The translations under genes and the position numbers were made by a program. Shown piece after piece: positions 22,601 through 32,200 of a stretch of 64,000 bases of DNA. The stretch is taken from positions 3,727,501-3,791,500 of the forward strand of contig NC_063983.1 of NCBI RefSeq assembly GCF_932276165.1, given 5' to 3'. How positions within the stretch are numbered: the stretch's first letter is position 1; the number at the start of each line of letters is the position of its first letter. The notes beneath the pieces are model-generated. The model saw nothing but the letters and a program-made list of their open reading frames with translations, ran no database searches and was not told the DNA's origin. Source of the DNA: Plutella xylostella (taxonomy: Eukaryota > Arthropoda > Insecta > Lepidoptera > Plutellidae).

Positions 22601-25600
22601 TTCGTATCGTGGAGGCACGTCTGCATGCGCTTCCGCTGCCGGAGCAAAGTATGAGAAATGAGTGCCGATACAGCTCGTCTGCACCAACACGTTATATGGG
22701 GGCTTATTTTTCATCACAAACTCCTAAAAATTTTAAAACAAAAGTTGTTCAGAATGGCAACCTGAGTCACACTCTTTTGGAAGAAATTGAATTAAGGGGA
22801 CACCATTTTACTATTTAAAAACTATGAACTGAGCCTGAAATCTGGCTAACGAGATTTTATTATATGACTTATGTATTTTACGTTTAAAATAAAAGAAGAA
22901 AAATAATAACCATTAAAGGAAATGACTACAAAAAAATGCTTCACTAGTCATTTTTCCCTGACTTTCCAGGTGGCCCATCAATTTCACTGACTTTCCATGA
23001 CCACCTTGAGCTTCCCTGACTTTTCCCTGACTATCCCTGACTTTCCAGAAAGTGGACACCCTGGTTATTCTGCGAAGTCGTTAAATGGGATATAGTATAG
23101 CAACTTTGTAATGTCTGGTTAGGATGAACATGACCAGACAAGAGTCAACAAAATACTATGTTACAAAGCTCTCATCTCACAAATAAACTAAACAATAACA
23201 ATAAACGTACCTTGATATTGTTGTTCAAAATTATCCAGTTTCAGCACATTTTTTTCTTTGAAACTATCCGCCGGCGGTGTAATAATAGGTAAATCCATGT
23301 TGTCACACTATTTTAACATAAATAACGCACTTTAAAACTAATTTATTTGCAAAAAATAACAATACAAGTGCTTTTTGTGTCAGCTGTTCGCTGTTAGACG
23401 CCATATTGGTTTTATTCACCACCTGACTGATTTTAAGTCCGCTAACTAGTTGGACGTTTTGTGACGCTTGTACAATCAACGTTCGGCCTAGTCATACAAC
23501 TGAATAGCGTCATCCAATGAACGGGCTAGCGGTTCAATCAAACAGGAGATTAAACCAGATGCCTACGACATAACCACCACCCTTTTTAAAAAGATCAAAT
23601 ACAGAACCAAACTTGCAGATGACTACATAAAGTATATGATTAAAATTTACCATTTCCGCGTCCTCCATCCAGGTGTGCTTTTGGTCTTCTGGCTCGATGC
23701 CGTGGCCAATTACAGCTCTGATTATAGCCTGAAAACATATTTATGTGAGCCTTATGATTACATATACTGATAATATTGTGTTTTTATAACTTATGAGTTT
23801 AAATTACAGTAAAATACAAAGATAAGAAAATATAAACGACTTGCCAATACCGCAAGAGACCAATAATTTATAATGGATTCCAAGTTATAAAAACCCTTAT
23901 TTCCTGTTGACATTCAACAAAATGAAATTACTAACCTGACAAGTGTGAACCGCTCCAGACTTCTCGGCCTCCATGGCTTCCTTGAACCAGTGCTCGCGGT
24001 TGATCTCCACCCCGTTGGCGCTGAGCGATGTGATCGCGCGGTCTATGATCTTCTCTACCATGTGCGTGTTGCCTGGAATGTGTCAAGGATGCCATTTTTA
24101 TGGTCTGTATACAGGATGGAATTTGGACATGATCGAAGGTACGCTGAATCTATGGTTTAGCTTCAATAGAGATAAATAAGCCACATTCCACATAGAAACA
24201 CATAGACAAAATCAGCCTATCAGTAAATAAAAGTGAGGTGAAAGAATGAGTGTCATGCAGTACTAGGTTTTCTAATATTTATTTATTTATTAATAGGAAT
24301 AACAGCCTGTTTTACAAGGCCTGGACAAAAGGAAAATATTGTTGATAATTTCATAGCATAACCTCCCGATTTTTTATGACACAGATAACATTTACTCTGA
24401 TTTATTACAGTATGCTCCAAAAAACATTTCTTATATTGATAACCGTGAAAAGAAAGAAAAAAACCAAAACATACCATGAGCTTCCTCCAACTTAGCAGCC
24501 GTGACCCAAATCTGTCGATCCGTAGGTATATTCTCTCTAGCTTTGTTCAGAACCTTCCTTGCATTCTCATACGTCTCCAGCCTAGCCAGGGCCAGCCATA
24601 GCTCTACGCTGGTCGGACAACATTCTACAGCTCTGGAGAGCAGTATTCTGGCGTCTTCTGGGTTTTCCATCTCCACGGCTGCCTTCCACAGACGCACCGA
24701 GTTTGGTATGTGTTCTAGGGCTTTGCGGTAGACGCGGCGTTTGGCCTGCGGAAATAATTATGTTGAATAAATAGTGATAAGTAGAGAAAATTGTTTACTT
24801 ATTTTATTATCGCATCAGAGAAATTGTAGCAGAACACATGGTACATAGGAAAATATGCTCCGCATATTATAATTATGTTTAGGATACCCCGCATCAAACC
24901 ATATTTATGTTGGGCACCCTCATGACCTTGGCCTTGACCCTGATATATATATATATATATATATATATCCTAACACTATGAGACAGGTTCTTTACGGTGT
25001 CCAGCAGCTGCAGTCCTTACTATAGGAGCGTGGGACACCCTCTTTTCCATATGCTTCACATATAATATGGCTTGTGGGACACCCATCGTTCCTATTATTA
25101 TAATATGCTCTGCATATTTAGTAGTGCTATCTCACCTTAGGCTCCTGCTCCAGCTCAGCCGCCTTCACCCATATCCTCACACTATGCGGCAGGTTCCTCG
25201 CAGCATGTGCTATGACAGCGCGCGCGGTGTCTGGGGGCTGCAGCCGAGCCGCCTCCAGCCAGAGCTCCTCGCTGCTCGAGTTCACCTCGCAGCCCTTCAT
25301 TATGAGGTTACGCGCTGATTGGATCTTGCCTGCAAGTATGAAAGAAAAAGTGGAGAGTGAGAAATGTAGCATAGGCGATTGAAGGCATATGAAGTAGGAG
25401 AAAAGTAACATGGGGTTAGATAAGAAGGCTTTGAACTATATTTGTAAATTGAGTCAGCCAAAATGGTATATAATAATGCAGAAAGGATTCTATAATATAA
25501 TATATCATAACATAAACTCTCAGACCTCATTCAAATACCCTGGATATCAATACCTAACAGATAGCAAGGCAGAGATTTATGCTGCTTCTACTTTTCTCCA

Positions 25601-27608
25601 GTGTCTGATATAATATAAGGACAATAAATGTCTGGTCTTCACAGCAGAGGATAATTGATGGTACTAAAAATCACTATAATAATATTGGGAGGACTTACCA
25701 GTAACTTCCTCCAACCTGGCACTGGCAATCCACGCGGGCGGATGGTTAGGATTGGTCTCTCTCACAGATTTGAGCAGCAGTCTAGCCTTCTTTATGTCAT
25801 TGATGTCACCGCCATAAGTTGGTATCATAGACTGAAGGTCTGTCAAGTAGCCCTTGGGGTCCACTACTGTTTGACCAGTCACTGAGTCTGATACTTGGGA
25901 AAGCTTAACATTCATAAGGGTATTTCTTGCTTGACCAATCTTCCGTAAGTCGAGATCACCTGTAAAAAAGATTTTGTTGAAATTTAGTGTAATAATTGTT
26001 GTTTTTGTTTGCTGGTTTTAACCATGATAAGGCTTGGGATACCTTAAATGTATATCTAAAACATACTGTGCACTAAGGTGCGAGCGTTATTGCACAAAAC
26101 AGACATGCTACCACTTTGTTTTTAACAATATGTAAACAAACATCATACTTACCAGAAGGTGTCAACATGCCAGGAGTCATGACCCCCGGCATCATGGAAG
26201 CCAGGCCTGACCCTGGATCAATGGATGAGCTGCTCTCCCCTCCGAGGTTTCTCGACAGCACACTGTCGGGTAGAGGAGTAAACTTCTCTGCTCGAGGGTT
26301 CCTCTGCTTCCTGTTCCGAGCATCACCAACCTCGGGGATGGCTGACCACTCCTCCTCTGACACATCTTTCAGTTCTCGCTTGAGGTCTGAGAATTGCTGC
26401 TGTATTTTTGGTCTGTGAAGAAAATTATACTATGTAAAAGAAACTCTCTGGGTTCTACAATTATAATAGTCAGAGTAGTATTCATTATGCCCTATGTTGC
26501 TTATACATGTATGAGAACGAGCATCGTGCCGGTTTGCCATGAAGCAAATTCATTTGAAGAGCAATTCAATATATTTTTATATAATATTTCCTACTTTTTA
26601 AAGTTAATTTTTATATTAGTTTTAAGGGCCCGTTTCACAATGTCTGGATAATGGCTACCTGTGAGATAAAAAACATGCTGTAAAACAGGCCCTTATAACT
26701 ACAAGCTAACCTTTCCTGACGATAGCGCTCTAAATCTTCCTTGAGTCTCTTTTCCCTGTACTCTTTCCTCTTCTCATCCATCCGCTTGTCAATAGACTCA
26801 TAAATAGCATCAGCTTCTGCATCATCTTTGTCATATGGATCCTGAAAGCATACAAAGCAAACTTTATGAATAAAATAAATTGGGGTTACCATTTTTATCT
26901 GAGGCAGGCTTCATTTATAAAATATTATACAAAGTTTTTAGATTCAAAGCCCTCTCAAATCTAAATGAATATCATATTTGTGAAAAATACAAAATAGCTG
27001 CAGGAAAAGTCTTATGTGGTTAGTTTGGTCTTATGAGTATATGAAAATATTACCTAAGTATAAATATGTAAAAAATGTTACCTTAGAGAAAAGAGATCCA
27101 CTATATCCAGAGAACTCATCATAGTTGGAGTCGTTCAAGTCTTCATCATCATCTTCCTCCTCATTCTTCTTTCTTTTAGCCACCGGAGGTGCATGGCGGT
27201 CATCACTGAAAGCGATTTACAAATAGTTATTAATTGAAATACTATATAGTTTCATGTATTGGTTAGTCATTAGTGGTTTTCTATAGCTACTAGTAAATGA
27301 TTGAAGATCATGCCTTTCTATAGTATTGTAATGAAAAAGCAAGTAGGTAACTCAAACAAGCAGCTTAGTGTAGGTACTCACGATACGTCATTTGCATCTC
27401 TGGCTGGACCAATATCAGATCGGGTGGTAAATCCAGTTGCACTGAAAGGAAAATAATTGATGTAATCAATGTAATACAAATGATACTGTAAAATAAAAGG
27501 AAAAAACTTACCCTCTTCCTACACCAGCAACATAACCTAAAGGAGCGGGAATCCCCAAAAAGTGTTTCTTATTTTTATTTACGAATGCTTGCGGTGGTAC
27601 AGACATTG
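16695..27608 (-). CDS. PRPF6: Pre-mRNA-processing factor 6 (U5 snRNP 102 kDa, HAT repeats)
   Basis: Seventeen exons (minus): 27512-27608, 27382-27441, 27082-27205, 26711-26841, 26153-26412, 25699-25959, 25136-25329, 24475-24745, 23936-24072, 23651-23728, 21210-21426, 20450-20613, 19186-19362, 18384-18517, 17847-17997, 17353-17463 and 16695-16919. All joins after the start codon keep frame and give about 929 aa (human about 941). The N-terminal PRP1 region shows KNKKHFLGIPAPLGYVAG, GATGFTTRSDIGPARDA, EDLNDSNYDEFSGYSGSLFS and RPKIQQQFSDLKRELK. HAT repeats fill the rest (KARLLLKSVRETNPNHPPAW, NSVRLWKAAVEMENPEDAR, CPTSVELWLALARLETYENA). The protein bridges U5 and U4/U6 in the spliceosomal tri-snRNP. 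Oddities: the ATG at 27608 is two bases out of frame with the rest of the protein, two exons have arrays of partial copies, and intron 10 holds nested transposons. Confidence 0.95.
17490..17615. repeat. Dispersed repeat end with GGCCTTATTGCT motif
   Basis: GGCCTTATTGCTTATAGCAA, then TCTCTACCAGACAACCTTT, resembles GGCCTTATTGCTAAAAGCGA, then TCTCTTCCAGGCAATCTTT, at 61010-61050, so both come from one dispersed lepidopteran repeat family. This copy lies in PRPF6 intron 15. Confidence 0.5.
18640..18960. repeat. Dispersed lepidopteran non-autonomous repeat
   Basis: Begins after an ATA run with ATGTCCTCCTAGCCGAATTT, continues through GCGCAGTACACAGGAGCACT, and ends near GACATCAGGTGATCAGCC. This sequence type is familiar as a high-copy interspersed repeat in butterflies and moths. 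It lies in PRPF6 intron 13. Confidence 0.55.
19555..20443 (-). pseudogene. Tandem array of six partial copies of PRPF6 exon 12
   Basis: Copies start at about 19555, 19692, 19846, 19974, 20122 and 20262 and repeat the 3' half of exon 12 (coding AAVKLESENKEYDRARRLL, then SKARASAPTPR). All but the first keep the GTGAGT donor (ACTCAC on the plus strand). Spacers of about 30-50 bases share CCATACGGCATAA/CCATGCATC stretches. None has the 5' half of the exon or an acceptor. Some are worn: copy 5 has an insertion of GACTTTGACTT type, and copies 3 and 6 lose the AAV end. Confidence 0.85.
21713..23063. mobile_element. Inner TIR transposon nested in the outer one
   Basis: The ends CAGGGTGTCCACT and AGTGGACACCCTG are followed by multiple subterminal TTCCCTGACTTTCCCTGA repeats in inverted orientation at the two sides. 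It is flanked by GTTAT on both sides (21708-21712 and 23064-23068), a 5-bp target duplication. 1351 bp, no transposase recognised. Confidence 0.8.
23211..23298 (-). other. Orphan first coding exon carried by the outer transposon
   Basis: ATG at 23298 opens 29 codons (MDLPIITPPADSFKEKN, then VLKLDNFEQQYQ), followed by CAAG|GTACGT, a good donor. Upstream on the same strand, CCAATATGGCGTCTAACAGC and an E-box CAGCTG look like a housekeeping promoter with a YY1-type AATATGGCG start site. No downstream exon was found. It is either a captured host gene start or the 5' end of the element's own transposase. Confidence 0.4.
24900..25060 (-). pseudogene. Decayed partial copy of PRPF6 exon 7, with AT microsatellite
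   Basis: ATCCTAACACTATGAGACAG on the plus strand resembles ATCCTCACACTATGCGGCAG in exon 7, and the flanking CATGACCTTGGCCTTGACCC and CAGCAGCTGCAG stretches align loosely with the same exon. An (AT)n run (24943-24968) splits it. Confidence 0.45.
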
Positions 27609-29217
27609 TAATTCAATTATGTTATATAGCAATAATTGAGAAATATTATTTTCTTCCTGTAGGAAACGAAAAATATTAAAACTGTTTTTAATACAAAAAG
27701 TGACAACAAGAATCATAGACAATAGACAACTTTATTTTACAGTTTTTAAATTTATTGCTCTATTTTTTTTTCGGTGTTGCTAGTGTACAAATTAAGACGA
27801 CCTCCTTTCATCTCCTTGCAGCAATATAAAACAAAGGAAGCAGTTCGAAACCAGCAGAACAAAAAATATAGCCAAACCAGGAATATAAAAACCCTCGCCA
27901 TATTGCGGAAAAGCAATAGAACTTTTTTCTTGCACTGGTATCACAAAGTGTCATAAACTCAAAAATGTCATTTGTCTATTGCTGTCAAACTGTGGTGCTG
28001 TCAATGCGTAGTGTTTATTATAGCTTTTGTGAGTTTTTTGTGTTTCTAAACGCCGAAAACTATCCATAGCCGTGAAAGGAAACTAATTTACCACATACAT
28101 GAGTCGGAGTAAAAGTCCGTGGGATTGGACTATATTTCTCTTGATAACATAACTGATGCTATTGTCAAAATGACTTGTAGGTATATAGTATAGTATGAGC
28201 AAATGAATTGGCAAATTTTTAAGCTATTACTGTAGTTTTTATTAACTACATTATAATAATTGAAACAGAAATTGTAAAATTGATTATTAATCTTGGTGGC
28301 AGTGAAAGCGACTCATCAAGGGACGGCGAATCCGAGACATCTGAAATATATCATATGAATACCTACATATCAAATCGGTTGAATATTTAGTTTCTAATTT
28401 TGACTAATTTTACCTACACATATTTTATCCAGTCCAGTATCCAGAGGCTAAGATGTACTTTATTTCGAATTCCTGTGAGGATGGAAAATATGAAGCCACT
28501 TACTCTTGTCTTTTGAATGCTTAAATCCATTTCAGCAAATATGCCTTTAGGTCAATTAATTTATCTATTTTCAAATTGCCGTTAATTAGTACCTACAAGG
28601 TAAATACCTACACAACTGTAATCTAAATGTGGGTTTGCACGATGTTTTCCTTCACCGTTAGACTGTTAGTACACGTCATGTTACTTAAGTTCCAAAGAAC
28701 CCATAGAATATATCCTCTCACTGAACTACTGACACTCTTTTCAAAATAAATCATAAAAAATTACTATTATAAATTTGAGCATGGCCAATTCACATTGGTA
28801 TGACTATACTTAGTGTTGCAGTCCTCAACGCGAATGTGGCGCTCTTAATACAGGGTTTTTATATTCCTGGTTTGGCTATACAAACAAATTAGACATCACA
28901 TCTGCCCTCTCTTTCATATATAACTATAACAAATCTCCAGTCCTCTCAGAATAATAACGCCCTTGCTTTGACACAGAGTAAATTGACAACCACACAGAGT
29001 ATTCATAGCTGTCACTGTGATTGTCAAATTATAAATCCGTTGCCTAGCAACTCAAAGTTTGTTTGCATTTTTTGTAACTTGTAAATAATTTGTTTGTTCA
29101 ATCGGTCGATAAAGAAATACCTATGCTAGTATCCCTTGCTCTTTAAAGTGAAGCGCCGTGTGTGAAATAATACCTACTTTGGAAGATCTATGAATTATCC
29201 GGTACAAACCTTAAAAT
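27609..29217. other. Divergent spacer between PRPF6 and the CEP162-like gene
   Basis: Head-to-head spacer of 1.6 kb. It has several TGTCAAA/TTGACA stretches near both starts (27981-28000 and 28975-29030) and an X-box at 29039. Inverted 29-base repeats at 27867-27895 and 28852-28880 (TATAGCCAAACCAGGAATAT) bracket most of it, with TA at each outer end, as in a Tc1/mariner-like element. Short exon-like stretches at 28100-28390 are weak. Confidence 0.5.
29039..29051. promoter_or_regulatory. RFX X-box upstream of the CEP162-like gene
   Basis: GTTGCCTAGCAAC fits the two half-sites GTTGCC and RGYAAC with a one-base spacer, the site bound by RFX factors that drive ciliary genes. It lies 167 bases before the start codon, where functional X-boxes usually lie. 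Confidence 0.7.
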
Positions 29218-32200
29218 ATGGCTCAAAGTTTAGTAGAGAGCATCCAGGAATCCACTTCAAACGATAACAGTATTTCCACTAAAGAGTTCCTGAGGATCGA
29301 AAAGAATTGTGAAGGATACAAAGACAGTGATGAAGAAATTAAACTAATATTCAACGAAATTAACAAACTTTCTGGTGCCAATAACAATAACAATTCTATT
29401 CTACTGGAGGATAATGACGATGTGGAATTAATTCTGAAAAGGGCAGAAGACATCGCACAAGAAACAGAGAATTTATTTAAAAGCAGCCCCATAGCTGCTG
29501 CTGCCAGCCCCAGTCATGAAAAGCAGAGCAATGTGGCCAAAATACCACAAATCAAGGTTACAAAGCCAGATGAATCTAAGAAAACTGAAAAAGCCTCTAA
29601 AGATTCTAGGGAAAAGGTGAGATTTTGCCAATTTAACTACATTAATTATAAGTGTGGTTCAAACTTTTATATGCTGAACATAGGCCTCTAGGTGGATTCT
29701 GCATAATCTGCATTGTTAGCTAAGTTAAGTAAATAAAAATAGGATTCTCAAATTGACAAAAAAAACTGTTTAAGTAAGCAATTATTTTATTACCTACTAC
29801 ATTCTCAAGTCAAACTGAATTATTCAATAAAGCTTAAAAATATATCTTAAAATAAAACTAACACTAATCTGCAAAAGGCATAATAAAGTAGGACAACTGT
29901 GTACCTTACAATATGTTTGTACTTAATTTTATGAATTTAGACAAAGGCACTATAAAAATCCGAATTTGAAAACATCACATAATATAAACATAAATAAATA
30001 TATCAAATAAATTAATGGCACGCAATCTTATCCCAACCTATGCCTTATTAACGGCAGCAGCTAAAACCCTGAGGCCTGCTAGAGACTCCCTAGCCACAGG
30101 CTCTATGTATGACACGGGGAGAATGAAGCCATATCTTCCCGTGTCACTGAGCTCTATGGTGTAGGTGTATTTGATGCCCTTAGCCTTGGCCCAGTCGTCG
30201 GAGCCACCAGCGGCAGGGTACAGTAAGCCACTGGAAGACCCTACACTGTATTCAGAGCCTCCTGTTTGTTGTATGGCCTGAAAATAAAAAATATGCTTCA
30301 TTACAGTATGCACATCAATTTTTTATCTGAATGGTAGTTTAAAATTGTTAAAACACATGCTAAATTAATAAAACAAGGGTAATTTGCACCAAATATTTAA
30401 ATTTATTGCTGTCTTGCTCTGACACTATACTGTCAAAGCAAGCAAGCAATAGAAGATATACAAGCAAGAAGATATACAAACTATCCTGAATTATGGTAAC
30501 ACACATGGCTCTACCTAAAATACTTATTAAGTATCTGAATACATACCCTAGCAACATCCTTTCCAACAATATCTAGCTGCTGGTAATCAGGAGGCACCAC
30601 TGAGTCATATCCCCATGGGTACAAGATGTATTGCCCGTAACTATGGTATGTCAGATATGCTGTGAAATTTACTGCACTGTTGTTGATGAAATCCTGTAAA
30701 AGGAAAGTACAAATTAAAAGTGTGTTCTGTTGATTGTTTAAGATATAAATCAAATATTTGAGGCCAACTGAACTTACAGACACAGCTTTGGTTTCTGGTT
30801 CTGAGAATGCTCTTGATCCGCGGTAAATGTCGCTGCACGGGTTGTTTGAAGAACCTTTGCCGCCCCATCGGTATCTATAAATATATTGTACAAAAAGAGA
30901 TATAAAATTTTACTCAATAAGAACATAAAAATATAAAATTTGAGAACATCCTAAGAATGCTACCAACCCAAAGTTTCTGTTGAGGTCGGCGCCAAAACAC
31001 ACCCTTGTGGTGCCCTGTGGTTTTCTGTTCTTCCGCCATAGACGATCACCGAGATGAGTAAACTCATAGCCGTCAGGGTTAACTACTGGCAAAATGTACC
31101 TAAAAGTTTACATCAATTAGTAAATTGAACATCTCCCGTGACTTCTATATTGGGAATCCATATCAAAAGCTTTAGCATTACCAATCGATGTTCTTGACGT
31201 CATCAGACTCAACGTCGAAGTTTTCGGCGAACTGGTTGATGAAATAAGTGACAGTGGCAGGACTTATCCATTCTCTAGCGTGAATACCTCCATCTATCCA
31301 CACGGCTTTATTAGTTGGCTTACCATCTGATATACGTAAAACCTGAAAAAAAAACGATAAAACGTATAAATACATTTTCAGTACCTATCGAATATCGCCT
31401 AGCTATATGTATTTTTTTCTGTTCTATATATTGTGTAAGTTATTACCCTTACCTTTAAATCTCTCCCTTCGTGGGATTTCCCAATGCTGTTTACGCTTAT
31501 GATAGATGGGTATGTTTTCGCCAAGTAGTCCATGAATTGATGAATGTCTTCCAGCCTGTGGTATTGCTTCCACGTCATTTTATGACCTGCAAACATTCAA
31601 TTTATTAGGTAAAACTATCTGCAATTCGTTAATGAAACGTTAAAACATCTAAATTACTACATTCATGTATACATGTTTCTTTTCAAGCTCAAACAATAAC
31701 GGTCAAAACCCACATGCGATTACAGACAAAATCACGCGAACACACACGAATATTAAAACACATAAGTACAGGTGCTCGTGCAAGTCGTGCTGTGTCGGTG
31801 CCGAATTACAACGACAAACCCCAGTTTGCACTTGGCCAATACTCCATGGGTAGGTTTAGGGAGTTGTAGCCCATGATAGCGCCTACTAAGCCTAGGCGGC
31901 GGTGAGAGGCCCTGTAACGCCAGAAATTGTAAGCTCTAGCTGCAACAGAATCATATCAATCCTTGGAATAACGCGTTTTTTATTCATGATGGTTATTAAA
32001 ATTTTGGTATGGCTGAATTTCGATTATTCACTATGCATGAAGGTGATGAAGATGTAGGTATCCACAAAGCTCATATGAGATGACCGCATTTCACTGCATG
32101 GAAGTCCAAATTAGAGTGATAATGATAAGTCATAGAATTAGGTATTATCATAATCGTTTGTCGTACTAATAATTATTTACAAAACGAACCTCGTCTGTCT

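Larger units (their letters stand above)
21575..23570. mobile_element. Outer TIR transposon in PRPF6 intron 10
   Basis: The ends TGTCGCAGGCATCTGGTTTA and, from the other side, TGTCGTAGGCATCTGGTTTA continue as matching inverted repeats for about 80 bases (through CGCTAGCCCGTTCATTGGAT). The element is flanked by TAAC on both sides (21571-21574 and 23571-23574), a 4-bp target duplication. Without the inner insertion it is about 645 bp, so it is non-autonomous. It contains an apparent promoter and first coding exon (see 23211-23298). Confidence 0.8.
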
